DNA from: Bradyrhizobium sp.
Lineage (GTDB): Bacteria > Pseudomonadota > Alphaproteobacteria > Rhizobiales > Xanthobacteraceae
Assembly: GCF_004799445.1 (NCBI RefSeq)
Contig: NZ_SSNA01000081.1
Span: 39,876 to 103,875 of the forward strand
Reading direction: 5' to 3'
Length of the DNA: 64,000 nt
The notes under the pieces were generated by a model. That model was not told where the DNA came from and searched no databases. It worked only from the letters and a program-made list of their open reading frames with translations. The position numbers and the translations under genes are program-made. This document shows positions 19,478 through 28,273 of this stretch, in pieces. The first letter of the stretch is position 1, and each line of letters begins with the position of its first letter.

Positions 19478-21147
19478 TGGCGCGACCGGACGAACTGACC
19501 TTTGCGCCGCTCGGCGGTGTCGGCGAGATCGGCATGAACCTGTCGATCTACGGCGTCGGCAACCGCCATCAGCGTTCCTGGCTCGCGGTCGATCTCGGCG
19601 TGTCCTTTGGCAACGAGGAGCATCTGCCCGGCATCGATACCATCATGCCGGACATCCGCTTTCTCGAAAAAGAACGGAAGAACCTGATTGGTCTGGTGTT
19701 GACGCACGCGCATGAAGACCATTTCGGCGCCATCATCGACCTCTGGCCCAAGCTGAAATGCCCGATTTATGCGACCAAGTTCAGCGCCGCGCTGTTCGAG
19801 GCTAAATGCGCTTCCGAGCGCAATCCGCCGAAGATCCCGGTCACCGTGGTGCCGTCGGGCGGCCGGATCGATCTCGGGCCGTTCAATGTCGAGTTCATTC
19901 CGGTGGCGCATTCGATTCCTGAATCGCATGCGCTGGCGATCCATACATCGGCGGGCACCGTTCTGCATACCGGCGACTGGAAGATCGATCCAACCCCGAT
20001 CATCGGCCCCCCGACCGACGAGCGGCGGTTGCGCGAGCTCGGCGACGCCGGGGTGCTGGCGCTGATCGGCGATTCCACCAACGCCGTGCGGGAAGGGCGC
20101 TCGCCCTCGGAAACCGAAGTCGCAAGGACCATCACCGAACTGGTGAAGGCGGCGAAAGGCCGGGTCGCTGTGACCACATTTGCTTCCAACGTCGCGCGGC
20201 TGCGCGCGGTCGCGGATGCTGCGCGCGCCTGCGGGCGCGAGGTGGTGGTGGTCGGCCGCGCCATGGAACGCGTGGTGCAGGTGGCGCGGGAAACCGGCCA
20301 TCTCGATGGCGTGCAGAAATTCCGCGGCGCTGATCTCTACGGTCATTTCCCCCCGGACAAGGTGCTGGCGCTGTGCACGGGAAGCCAGGGCGAGCCGCGC
20401 GCGGCGCTGTCGCGGATCGCCAATGACGATCACCCGCAGGTGACGCTCAACAAGGGCGACTGCGTGATCTTCTCCTCGCGCACCATTCCCGGCAACGAGA
20501 AGGCGGTAGGCGCCATCATCAACGGTCTGATCACACAGGGCGTCGAGGTCATTACCGACCGCACCGATCTGGTCCATGTCTCCGGCCATCCGCGCCGCGA
20601 CGAATTGCGCGACATGATCGCCTGGGTGCGTCCGCAACTGTTGATCCCCGTCCATGGCGAAGCGCTGCATCTGTTCGAGCACGCCAAGCTGGCGCGGGCC
20701 GCCGGCGTGCCGAAGGTTCTGATCTGCCGCAACGGCGACCTGGTCAGGTTGGGACCGGGCGATCCCGGAATTGTCGAGCAACTACCGTCGGGGCGGCTCT
20801 ACAAGGATGGCTCCATTCTGGAGGATTCCAAATCGCGCGCCGTGGTCGAGCGGCGTAAATTGGCCTTCGCCGGCTGCGCCTTCGTCGCGGTCGCAGTGAC
20901 CGACAAAGGCGAACTGGCCGACGATCCCGAAGTCGATCTGGTCGGAATCCCCGAGAAGAATACCGCAGGCGAGATCATCGACGAAATCGTGTTCGATGTC
21001 GTGGTGTCGACCGTGGAGGGGCTGCCGAGGGCACGGCGCCGCGATCCGGACGCCATGGCGGAATCGGTGCGCCGGGCGGTACGCGCCACGATCAGCGAGC
21101 ACTGGGGCAAGAAGCCGCTGTGCTACGTTCACGTGCTGACGGTCTAG
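19477..21147 (+). CDS. rnj: Ribonuclease J
   Basis: A 556-residue metallo-beta-lactamase/beta-CASP nuclease that matures and degrades RNA with 5'-exonuclease and endonuclease activity. The catalytic motif is THAHEDH (H77, H79, D81, H82). The beta-CASP region follows, and the later GHPRRDEL and PVHGEALH segments supply further metal ligands. The start at 19477 overlaps the birA stop. Alphaproteobacteria commonly have RNase J alongside RNase E, unlike E. coli. Confidence 0.94.
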   Translation: MARPDELTFAPLGGVGEIGMNLSIYGVGNRHQRSWLAVDLGVSFGNEEHLPGIDTIMPDIRFLEKERKNLIGLVLTHAHEDHFGAIIDLWPKLKCPIYATKFSAALFEAKCASERNPPKIPVTVVPSGGRIDLGPFNVEFIPVAHSIPESHALAIHTSAGTVLHTGDWKIDPTPIIGPPTDERRLRELGDAGVLALIGDSTNAVREGRSPSETEVARTITELVKAAKGRVAVTTFASNVARLRAVADAARACGREVVVVGRAMERVVQVARETGHLDGVQKFRGADLYGHFPPDKVLALCTGSQGEPRAALSRIANDDHPQVTLNKGDCVIFSSRTIPGNEKAVGAIINGLITQGVEVITDRTDLVHVSGHPRRDELRDMIAWVRPQLLIPVHGEALHLFEHAKLARAAGVPKVLICRNGDLVRLGPGDPGIVEQLPSGRLYKDGSILEDSKSRAVVERRKLAFAGCAFVAVAVTDKGELADDPEVDLVGIPEKNTAGEIIDEIVFDVVVSTVEGLPRARRRDPDAMAESVRRAVRATISEHWGKKPLCYVHVLTV

Positions 21148-21222
21148 CGGGTGTCTTGATCCAGACGCCGGCTTTTGCGATCGGATCACGCGCAAGCTAT
21201 AAAGGTAAGGCGGAGGACGGGC

Positions 21223-21627
21223 ATGATGGGGCGGCTCAATCACGTGGCGATCGCGGTCAGGGACGCCGAGAAGGCCGCCAGGATCTATGGCGCGGCGTTT
21301 GGCGCCGATATCTCCGCAGCGGTGCCGTTGCCCGAGCACGGCGTCACGACCGTGTTCGTGACCTTGCCCAACACCAAGATCGAATTCATCCAGCCGCTCG
21401 GCGAAACCTCGCCGATCGCCAAATTCCTCGAGCGCAATGCCGATGGCGGCATCCATCACATCTGTTACGATGTGCCCGACATCATCGCGGCGCGTGATAC
21501 CTTGATCAAGGAGGGCGCGCGGGTGCTCGGCGACGGCGTTCCCAGGATCGGCGCCCACGGAAAGCCGGTGCTGTTTCTGCACCCCAAGGACTTTTCCGGT
21601 GCGCTGGTCGAAATCGAGCAGGCCTGA
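21223..21627 (+). CDS. mce: Methylmalonyl-CoA epimerase
   Basis: A 134-residue glyoxalase-fold enzyme that interconverts (S)- and (R)-methylmalonyl-CoA in propionyl-CoA breakdown. The two beta-alpha-beta-beta-beta modules are complete. Metal ligands appear as H7 (LNHVAIAVRD), H78/H79 (GGIHHICYDV) and E130 (GALVEIEQ). The ATG at 21223 was chosen for the GGAGG nine bases before it; the frame is open 16 codons further upstream without such a site. A DUF1467 gene follows after six bases, as is common in this group. Confidence 0.92.
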   Translation: MMGRLNHVAIAVRDAEKAARIYGAAFGADISAAVPLPEHGVTTVFVTLPNTKIEFIQPLGETSPIAKFLERNADGGIHHICYDVPDIIAARDTLIKEGARVLGDGVPRIGAHGKPVLFLHPKDFSGALVEIEQA

Positions 21628-21633
21628 ACCGCG

Positions 21634-21909
21634 ATGGCGTACACCATCTCAACCGGGTTTGCGATCTACTTCGTGCTGTGGTGGGTCGTGCTGTTCGTGA
21701 CGCTTCCGTTCGGCGTGCGCAGCCAGCACGAGGACGGCGAGGGTGCGCCTGGCACCGATCCCGGCGCGCCGATCGCGACCAAGATGGGCCGCAAGCTGAT
21801 CTGGACGACCGTGCTATCGGCGATCATTTTTGCCGCAGGCTTGATCGCCTATCACGCGGGTTTCCTCAATATCGAGCGGCTGTCGAAGCTGATGGGAATG
21901 CCGTTCTGA
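21634..21909 (+). CDS. DUF1467 membrane protein
   Basis: A 91-residue protein with two transmembrane helices (about residues 7-27 and 55-76) joined by a polar loop rich in glycine and proline. The YFVLWWVVLFVTLPFGV start is the mark of DUF1467, a family almost always found beside the epimerase gene in Rhizobiales (from memory). Its function is unknown. It is likely co-transcribed with mce. Confidence 0.85.
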   Translation: MAYTISTGFAIYFVLWWVVLFVTLPFGVRSQHEDGEGAPGTDPGAPIATKMGRKLIWTTVLSAIIFAAGLIAYHAGFLNIERLSKLMGMPF

Positions 21910-21965
21910 TGACTTGACCGGTGCGTGTCCTGCAAGAGCATGCCTTGGAGGTTGGGGAGAGGGAA

Positions 21966-22313
21966 ATGACGTTTCAACGGACCATTGTCGGGCTGCTGGT
22001 TCTGACCATCGCGGGCCTTGCGGTGTCTTTTTACGCGCTTTGGAAAACCAACGCCCAGCTGCAGACGATGAAGGCATTCATCGAAGGCTATGTCTTTGCG
22101 GAAGCGGTCGCGGCTTGCGAAATGGCGCCGAGCACGACGCCGTTCAAATGGAACGGCGGGACGAAAACCGCGGTGATCGGCTTGAACGCCGTCAAGCTCG
22201 ACAAGTACAGGATCGTTTCGAGCTATACGCTGCTCGCCGACGGCGTCTATTGCGATTTCGACCCGATCAAGAAGAAAGCCGACATCGGGTCGAATTTCCT
22301 CGAGCGGGAATGA
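21966..22313 (+). CDS. Membrane-anchored hypothetical protein
   Basis: A 115-residue protein with an N-terminal hydrophobic helix (about residues 8-27) followed by a periplasmic-like domain containing two cysteines (VAACEM, GVYCDF) that could pair. The ATG at 21966 has GAGAGG upstream; an earlier in-frame start at 21921 lacks one. I recognise no family. It is independent of the DUF1467 gene, with a 56-base gap. Confidence 0.6.
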   Translation: MTFQRTIVGLLVLTIAGLAVSFYALWKTNAQLQTMKAFIEGYVFAEAVAACEMAPSTTPFKWNGGTKTAVIGLNAVKLDKYRIVSSYTLLADGVYCDFDPIKKKADIGSNFLERE

Positions 22314-22397
22314 CGTCCGTCCGCAGGGGAGATCGAAACCCGCAAGCCTGCATCTTCCGAAACGCCCGTACATCCCGAACAAGACGCAGCAAAAAAA

Positions 22398-22420
22398 GAG
22401 CAGGGCTTCTGGCCCTGCTC
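22398..22420 (-). terminator. Strong rho-independent terminator (minus strand)
   Basis: A 9-bp stem, GAGCAGGGC and GCCCTGCTC, around a TTCTG loop, is followed on the minus strand by seven T (AAAAAAA at 22391-22397 on plus). The plus side has TAAAAATT, so it is a weaker terminator in that direction. The strong side faces leftward transcription coming from copD or from the gene-free segment to the right. Confidence 0.8.
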
Positions 22421-22796
22421 TAAAAATTGTGTCGACCCTATTTTCCCGTAAATTTGGATTTGATCTTGATTGACGGGGCGACGCTGCTTGTGCGCGTCAG
22501 GGCTCCTCCCGAGACTTGGACCACCAGACTTCGACCTTGCGATCAGCCTGAGATCGAATTCGTAGACCAAAATTTTCGTCTTGTCATCAATTTCAGCAAC
22601 GATTGTTCAAAATTCGAGCAACTTCTGAAATGAATGGAATTTCCGCATGACCGGTCACCAGCCGAACGGGCTCCCGCCGTCGGGTATGGGAGTAGGGTCT
22701 GAAGGGCAGGAGAAAGGGTGGGAGCGGCTTTACCCCGGGGGGCTCCCTTCCGACGCGGGGAACGCATCAATTTGGAGGGCCGTGACGCGGCTTAAG
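22421..22796. other. Gene-free segment between a terminator and copD
   Basis: About 375 bases without a convincing protein. The part 22421-22640 is clearly richer in A+T than its surroundings. Short open frames on either strand lack ribosome sites, and the leftward one runs through the terminator hairpin. The segment may be the long 3' untranslated end of the cop transcript or a separate leftward RNA ending at the terminator near 22391. Confidence 0.4.
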
Positions 22797-23846
22797 TCAA
22801 TGAACATGCGCAGCCATGTCGGTTGCCGGGGTCATGATGCCGATCATCCCGACGATGACAATGACTCCGAGCCCGAGGGCAATTTCGACCAGCGCGCCGC
22901 GAACGAGCCGCTGAACGTTCCGAGCGCCGCGGTCAATTCCAACCTCGCCGCAAAGTCGCGGCAGCAGATATTGGCGGTTGATCGCGGCCAGACCGACCAT
23001 CGCTGCGAACAGCGTCATCTTGAGCAGCAGCCATCGGCCGTAGCGTGTGTCGATCAGGTTTTCTGGCCCGCCAACCAATAACGATGCATTGAGTGTTCCA
23101 CTCACGAGCAAGATGCCGACAGCCAGGATGCCGAGATTGGAAAAGCGACCGGTAACGATACACGCCGCTGTAACCCAGCTCTCCTCGCGGAACCGGCGCA
23201 GATAGGCGAGCAGCAACGCAAGCGGAATGAGGCCCCCAAGCCAGAGACCGGCCGCGATCAAATGCAGGAAGTCCGCGGCAAGATGGATGCTTCTTTCGAA
23301 CCCCAGACCTTCCTGGCCGTGTCCCGCAAAGGCCAGGGAGCCGAGATAGGCGCTTGCCAGCAAAGTAGCCAGAGCTCCTTGCCACATGGGTAGGGCGTTG
23401 TCCGCTGCCGGTCGCGTCAGCAGGCACACCGCCAGCGCGAAGCCGAGTAACAGTCGCAACTGCCAGGCGAAGCCAAACTGGGTTCGCGACAGCACGACCC
23501 AGATCGTGCCATCGGCAACGACCTCGTCGAACGGTTTGCCGGTGATCCGGGCGGACAACAAACACAACCACGCCAGGGCCGATACGATCGACAAGGCCAG
23601 GCCGATCCACAAGAGTTTGACGGTGCGGTCGCTGAAGCAAGACCTGGTCGCCGGCAGCCGCAAATCCCCCATCCGCAAGACCGGCGAGGCGATCAACAGA
23701 TCGAAGAAGACGATGCCAGCGACCATCAACGACGAAATGAAGTGAATATCCCGCACGGCGGCCAGCGGATTGATCAAAACGTCCTCCACGTCGGGCAACA
23801 TTCGATGCTGCGGCATGACCGAACCCGAACGCAGCGGGTCGGCCAT
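22797..23846 (-). CDS. copD: CopD-family copper transport membrane protein
   Basis: A 349-residue integral membrane protein with about eight to nine helices. The start is an ATG at 23846, 34 bases after copC. CopD and CopC are thought to bring copper across the inner membrane. Histidine sites typical of the family are visible in the hydrophobic core (DIHFISSLMVAG, SIHLAADFLHLIAAGLWLGG). The C-terminus ends DMAAHVH. It is the last gene of the leftward copper operon. Direction of transport is not certain from sequence. Confidence 0.88.
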   Translation of the reverse strand: MADPLRSGSVMPQHRMLPDVEDVLINPLAAVRDIHFISSLMVAGIVFFDLLIASPVLRMGDLRLPATRSCFSDRTVKLLWIGLALSIVSALAWLCLLSARITGKPFDEVVADGTIWVVLSRTQFGFAWQLRLLLGFALAVCLLTRPAADNALPMWQGALATLLASAYLGSLAFAGHGQEGLGFERSIHLAADFLHLIAAGLWLGGLIPLALLLAYLRRFREESWVTAACIVTGRFSNLGILAVGILLVSGTLNASLLVGGPENLIDTRYGRWLLLKMTLFAAMVGLAAINRQYLLPRLCGEVGIDRGARNVQRLVRGALVEIALGLGVIVIVGMIGIMTPATDMAAHVH

Positions 23847-23880
23847 CGCACCTCATCGCGCCTCTTCGGCCGCATCGGCT

Positions 23881-24234
23881 TCACGGTCCGACATGAAAGC
23901 TGAAGTTGCCCTCGCTCGTGTGGGTATCGACCGACAGAACCTGCCAGTGAACCCGGTACGTCCCCGGCGGCAGTTGCTTCAGCCCGACACGCATAACGCT
24001 GGCGCTGATCCTCGGCTTGCCCAGATCCACGCGCGCGCCGCTGGCATCGCTTACTTCGACGGAGCTGAATGCCGGCTCCAGATTCTGGTTATAGGAAAGC
24101 ACGAGCTCCCGCGGCGCGGTGGCCACGGTGGCTCCGACGCGCGGTTCAGCATGCTCGAGAAAGGCATGAGCCCTGGCGGCGGTGCCCGCCATGATGGTGA
24201 GCAGGGCCGATATCGCAAAGGTCAGGGTTCGCAT
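23881..24234 (-). CDS. copC: CopC periplasmic copper-binding protein
   Basis: A 117-residue protein with a clear signal peptide (residues 1-23, cleaved after ARA) that leaves a mature N-terminus HAFLEHAEP. An N-terminal histidine, H24, is the classical Cu(II) anchor of CopC. Further ligand candidates are H97, D104 and H106 in VHWQVLSVDTHTSEG. The size and beta-barrel pattern match the family. There is no Met-rich Cu(I) loop, so it probably binds Cu(II) only. It lies between copD and a putative outer-membrane protein. Confidence 0.93.
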   Translation of the reverse strand: MRTLTFAISALLTIMAGTAARAHAFLEHAEPRVGATVATAPRELVLSYNQNLEPAFSSVEVSDASGARVDLGKPRISASVMRVGLKQLPPGTYRVHWQVLSVDTHTSEGNFSFHVGP

Positions 24235-24244
24235 GGTTGCTGCC

Positions 24245-25204
24245 TCAAAAGGTCAATTTGCGGGAAGCGGTCGAGGTGGCGCCGAACAGGGGCTGTCCAA
24301 GGGTGGTCGGGAACATGTCGTCGAGATACAGATGCAATTGGCCGAGAACGCCGACCCCGGTGCCGCTGGCGCGGTTGATCGGTATCATCGCCTCCAGGCC
24401 GACCTGGAAATAGCTTCCGATAAAGATCACGCCGGGGCTGATCGTTCCAGTCGTGGTGTAGGGATTGCCGAAATTATTCGCGACCGGCGTCGTGAAACTC
24501 GCTTCGACGATCGGAATCAGGTGATTGAAGAAATCCGGAAGTTGAAGATCAATGACTTCGGTTCTCAGGTAGGGCAGGCTGTATTGCAACGACGCCCCGT
24601 AGACCAATTGCTGCGGAATAAAAACACTCTGGGTGAAGTCGAACGAGTTGGTCGGAATTTGATAGCCGACCTGTCCGGTTACGGCGAATGGACGTATCCA
24701 GGAAACGCTGTCAGGCAAATCGCCGAAACCTTTGCCGAAATAGAGCGTCGGGGTAACCTGGCTATAGGTGGTGGCCAACCCGGAGCCGGTTGAGCCGGTG
24801 TGGCCCCAATCGACGATGAGCCCGGCCAGCAACGCCAACTCGTGCGACCGGTCCTTCAACACCTGGTACTGGAACGCGGTTTCGAGATTTTGAAATCCCG
24901 TCGTCAGCGTGCCGTCGGCCTGGCGAATTTGTGTCCAGTTTTGACCAACCGAAACGCCGAAGTTTTCGGTGATCCGCTTTGAAATCTCGCCCGAAATATC
25001 CCACTCGGTGGCCGGCGGCATGTCCCCGGTCCTGGACCACGAAACGGTTGGCAGTGACATTTCGTCGGCGACGCAGGGATCGTCGGTGGCTAGCGTCGCT
25101 GGAAAAAAACGGGCGCCAACGAAGCAGTGCGCGAGCGCGTCAGAAGTGAACGCCAATGCGATGAAACTCGCCAGCGCAAAGGAAAGCAGCGTGTGTCGCG
25201 ACAT
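24245..25204 (-). CDS. Putative outer-membrane or periplasmic beta protein of the copper cluster
   Basis: A 319-residue protein with a signal peptide (about residues 1-25, ending SDALAH). It has many short alternating hydrophobic/polar strands with aromatic ends, and a final phenylalanine (RKLTF), the usual outer-membrane barrel signature. Two cysteines near the mature N-terminus (HCFVGARFF, DDPCVAD) may pair. The ATG at 25204 with GGAG upstream is preferred over longer frames. I recognise the arrangement next to copCD in Bradyrhizobium but not a named family. A role in copper entry or tolerance is inferred from position. Confidence 0.7.
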   Translation of the reverse strand: MSRHTLLSFALASFIALAFTSDALAHCFVGARFFPATLATDDPCVADEMSLPTVSWSRTGDMPPATEWDISGEISKRITENFGVSVGQNWTQIRQADGTLTTGFQNLETAFQYQVLKDRSHELALLAGLIVDWGHTGSTGSGLATTYSQVTPTLYFGKGFGDLPDSVSWIRPFAVTGQVGYQIPTNSFDFTQSVFIPQQLVYGASLQYSLPYLRTEVIDLQLPDFFNHLIPIVEASFTTPVANNFGNPYTTTGTISPGVIFIGSYFQVGLEAMIPINRASGTGVGVLGQLHLYLDDMFPTTLGQPLFGATSTASRKLTF

Positions 25205-25265
25205 CAGGATTGCTCCGGTCAGAAAGCGTGAGAAATTGCGGGCAGCCCTTTCAGGCTGCGTTGCA

Positions 25266-25676
25266 TCACGCGCTGAGCGGTGGACCCCTGGGGCGTGCGA
25301 CCGAGTATCGCGCGAACGAAGATAGACGCAGCGGGCTGGCTGATTGCCGAACCTTGCTGACTTCCGGGTGAACATGCGCGACGGCTACCGGGCGCGGAGC
25401 ATCCAGAAGGTGAAATGCTCCGGCAAAACAGAGTGAACAATGATCTTCGGCCGGGTGTTTGGACTGGTCGGCCGGCGCGATCGGGCTGCCGTCGGTCGCA
25501 TGCAGGCAGAGTTGCGATAAGGAAAGCTCGTCAAGGGTGGAGGCATTGGCGGGCTGTGTACCCACCACCGCCAGCAACAAGGGTTGCATCACCAGCGCAT
25601 AGATCACCGCCGCGCCGACCAGCCTTCGCCAGAATCGCCGCAGTCCCAAGCCAGCGTGACTTTGCCCGGTTCTCAT
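25266..25676 (-). CDS. DUF2946-type protein, first gene of the copper operon
   Basis: A 136-residue protein with an N-terminal hydrophobic helix (about residues 18-38) and a periplasmic part containing DHCSLCFAGAFHLL, a Cys-X2-Cys motif with nearby histidines of the kind found in DUF2946. These proteins often accompany copper genes. The ATG at 25676 is used; a GTG two codons upstream is equally possible and neither has a ribosome site. If the promoter proposed just upstream is right, the message may be leaderless. Confidence 0.65.
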   Translation of the reverse strand: MRTGQSHAGLGLRRFWRRLVGAAVIYALVMQPLLLAVVGTQPANASTLDELSLSQLCLHATDGSPIAPADQSKHPAEDHCSLCFAGAFHLLDAPRPVAVAHVHPEVSKVRQSASPLRLSSFARYSVARPRGPPLSA

Positions 25677-25685
25677 GTTCACGAG

Positions 25686-25714
25686 CTTATGTTGACATCC
25701 AAATCAAGATTCAA
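25686..25714 (-). promoter_or_regulatory. Possible promoter of the copper operon
   Basis: On the minus strand TTGAAT (25714-25709) and CATAAG (25691-25686) are separated by 17 bases. Transcription would begin within a few bases of the first start codon, consistent with a leaderless message. No obvious CueR-type dyad is seen. Weak match, sequence inference only. The rest of the 25715-26029 gap holds nothing else I can support. Confidence 0.3.
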
Positions 25715-26029
25715 TTCAAGTTCCCGGCATGCCATGCGGCAACAAGAGACCCGGCAACTCGCTTGGTCGATAGATCGGTAGAGATCGAGGGTTTCGCCTT
25801 TTGACGGCATCTAACCCGCTTGCCAGTATAGTTGGTCGGGTGCGGGTGGCAACCCTGATCGCGGCGCGCCATTGTCGGGTCACCGAGGGTCGGCCCGCGC
25901 GGTCGCAGCGCCGGCTCGACAATTTCCTGCCAGAGAACTAAACGCAGTGAGCGGCGTATCATCACGTCGGCAAGAATGAAGGTCTCGATGGGATTTACGA
26001 GCGAGAACGGCGGGACAGGAAGATCATCC

Positions 26030-26566
26030 ATGAAACAAATCATTCGCGGACTTGTTGGCTTAGGTCTTCTCGCCGTCCTGTTCGCCACCCCGGCGCGCGC
26101 CGAGGAGGTCAAGGCCGGCGATCTCGTGATCAGCCAGGCCTGGAGCCGCGCGACGCCGGGTGGCGCCAAGGTCGGCGGCGGCTATCTGACCATCGAGAAC
26201 AAGGGCTCGGCGCCGGATCGGCTGCTCGGCGGCTCGGCGGACGTCGCCGACAAGATTCAGGTCCACGAAATGGCGATGAACAACGGCGTGATGACCATGC
26301 GCCCGCTCGACAAGGGTCTCGTGATCGAGCCCGGCAAGACGGTCAAGCTTGCGCCCGGCGGCTATCATCTGATGCTGTTCGACCTCAGGAACCCGCTGAA
26401 GCAGGGCGACAAGCTGCCGGTCACGCTTGAGTTCGAAAAGGCCGGCAAGGTGACACTCTCCCTCGACGTGCAAGGCGTCGGCGCGCAAGGACCCGCAGCT
26501 GCGGATGGCTCCGGCGGAAAAATGGAGATGAAGAAGATGCCCGATCACTCCGGCATGAAGATGTGA
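26030..26566 (+). CDS. PCu(A)C-type periplasmic copper chaperone
   Basis: A 178-residue protein with a signal peptide (residues 1-24, ending PARA) and a DUF461/PCuAC domain. Copper ligands are visible as H79 and M90 (HEMAMNNGVMTM) and H113 and M115 (GGYHLMLF). A methionine- and histidine-rich tail, KMEMKKMPDHSGMKM, offers extra Cu(I)/Cu(II) sites. Such chaperones load copper into cytochrome oxidase. The ATG at 26030 follows AGGA. It is divergent from the copCD operon with a gap of about 350 bases, suggesting shared copper control. Confidence 0.92.
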   Translation: MKQIIRGLVGLGLLAVLFATPARAEEVKAGDLVISQAWSRATPGGAKVGGGYLTIENKGSAPDRLLGGSADVADKIQVHEMAMNNGVMTMRPLDKGLVIEPGKTVKLAPGGYHLMLFDLRNPLKQGDKLPVTLEFEKAGKVTLSLDVQGVGAQGPAAADGSGGKMEMKKMPDHSGMKM

Positions 26567-26877
26567 GACTCGAAGGTTGCAGCGCCGAGGATTTCGAAAG
26601 CCCGCCGCTGACCTATGAGCGCCGATGCCCTGAAGGGCTTCCGATGCCGCTGGAAGACGCTTTTGACGCCCCGGCGCGCCCATTAGGTCGGTAACGTCAC
26701 TCCGGGCTCCGGCGGCGACCGCTTTTGCGCCTTATTCGCGCGGTCAAACCGATCGACAAAACGGCCAGGAAATCCGCTTGGCTAGCGGCCTTTTGCCGAT
26801 CCCCGCCCTTGTGTTTTCGTACCCGATCCGGTTTCACTGCTGGCTTCCCGTGCCTGACCGATTCTTCTGGTGTGCCC
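26567..26877. other. Intergenic region upstream of proS
   Basis: 311 bases with no supported gene. The proS frame stays open into this region, but the upstream starts do not match the family N-terminus. I see no clear promoter or hairpin. Confidence 0.35.
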
Positions 26878-28197
26878 ATGCGATTGTCGCGGTTCTTTCT
26901 GCCCATCCTCAAAGAGAATCCGAAAGAGGCCGAAATCGTCTCGCATCGGCTGATGCTGCGCGCGGGCATGATGCGGCAGGAGGCGGCGGGCATCTATGCC
27001 TGGCTGCCGCTGGGCTTGCGGGTGTTGAAGAAGATCGAGCAGATCGTCCGCGAGGAGCAAAACCGCGCCGGCGCCCTGGAGCTTCTGATGCCGACGCTGC
27101 AGCTCGCCGATCTCTGGCGCGAGAGCGGCCGTTACGACGCCTACGGCCCCGAGATGCTGCGCATCACCGACCGCCACAAGCGCGAACTGCTTTACGGGCC
27201 GACCAATGAGGAAATGATCACCGAAATTTTCCGCGCCTATGTCAAATCCTACAAGAGCCTGCCGCTCAATCTCTACCACATCCAGTGGAAGTTCCGCGAT
27301 GAGCAGCGGCCGCGTTTCGGCGTGATGCGCGGGCGCGAATTCCTGATGAAGGATGCCTATTCCTTCGATATCGACGAGGCCGCGGCGCGGCGCGCCTACA
27401 ACCGGATGTTCGTCGCCTATTTGCGCACCTTCGCGCGGATGGGATTGAAGGCGATCCCGATGCGCGCGGAGACCGGCCCGATCGGCGGCGATCTCAGCCA
27501 CGAGTTCATCGTGCTGGCGGAGACCGGCGAGTCCGCGGTCTATTGCGACAGCGACGTGCTCAACCTGCCGGTGCCGGGCGAGGAGATCGACTACGAGGGC
27601 GATCTGACCCCGATCATCAAGCAGTGGACCTCGGTCTATGCCGCCACCGAGGACGTCCACGACGCCGCGCGCTTCGACCGTGAGGTGCCGGCCGAGAAGA
27701 GGGTGCACACACGGGGTATTGAAGTCGGCCAGATCTTCTATTTCGGCACCAAATATTCCGACACCATGAAGGCCCTGGTCGCGGGCGCCGATGGCGCCGA
27801 GGTTGCCATTCATGGCGGCTCCTACGGCGTCGGCGTCTCGCGTCTGGTCGGCGCCATCATCGAGGCCTGCCATGACGACGCCGGCATCAAATGGCCGGAA
27901 GCGGTCGCCCCGTTCAAGGCCGTCATCCTGAACTTGAAACAGGGCTCGCAAGACACCGACGCGGCGTGCGAACAGCTCTATCGCGATCTCGCGGCCAGGG
28001 GTGTCGAGGTGCTTTACGACGACACCGACCAGCGCGCCGGCGCCAAATTCGCCGCCGCCGATCTGATCGGCATTCCCTGGCAAATCCTTGTCGGCCCCAA
28101 GGGTCTTGCCGAAGGCAAGCTCGAGCTGAAGCGGCGCAGCGACGGATCGCGCGAGAATCTGAGCCCGGCGGACGTGCTGGCACGGCTGACCGAGTGA
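26878..28197 (+). CDS. proS: Proline--tRNA ligase (short alphaproteobacterial type)
   Basis: A 439-residue class II synthetase that charges tRNA-Pro. It is the short form typical of alphaproteobacteria, without the large editing insertion between motifs 2 and 3 found in E. coli ProS. Class II landmarks include the motif 2 region [20 protein letters not shown] and the motif 3 region [18 protein letters not shown]. The anticodon-binding domain follows from about residue 345. The ATG at 26878 gives the conserved start MRLSRFFLP; its ribosome site is weak. Confidence 0.96.
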   Translation: MRLSRFFLPILKENPKEAEIVSHRLMLRAGMMRQEAAGIYAWLPLGLRVLKKIEQIVREEQNRAGALELLMPTLQLADLWRESGRYDAYGPEMLRITDRHKRELLYGPTNEEMITEIFRAYVKSYKSLPLNLYHIQWKFRDEQRPRFGVMRGREFLMKDAYSFDIDEAAARRAYNRMFVAYLRTFARMGLKAIPMRAETGPIGGDLSHEFIVLAETGESAVYCDSDVLNLPVPGEEIDYEGDLTPIIKQWTSVYAATEDVHDAARFDREVPAEKRVHTRGIEVGQIFYFGTKYSDTMKALVAGADGAEVAIHGGSYGVGVSRLVGAIIEACHDDAGIKWPEAVAPFKAVILNLKQGSQDTDAACEQLYRDLAARGVEVLYDDTDQRAGAKFAAADLIGIPWQILVGPKGLAEGKLELKRRSDGSRENLSPADVLARLTE

Positions 28198-28273
28198 ACG
28201 AATTATCCACCGCAGGCATCCGGATATCGGTCACCGCGGCTACAATTAGCCCGAATCGTGTGAAAATCGGACT

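Noticed and set aside
22427..22633. 68-codon plus frame and overlapping minus frames
   Set aside because: No ribosome sites or recognisable content; the minus frame runs through a strong terminator hairpin.
22421..22796. RNase P RNA, tmRNA or SRP RNA in the gene-free segment
   Set aside because: I looked for the conserved cores (for example the GAGGAAAGTCCGGGC core of RNase P RNA) and did not find them.
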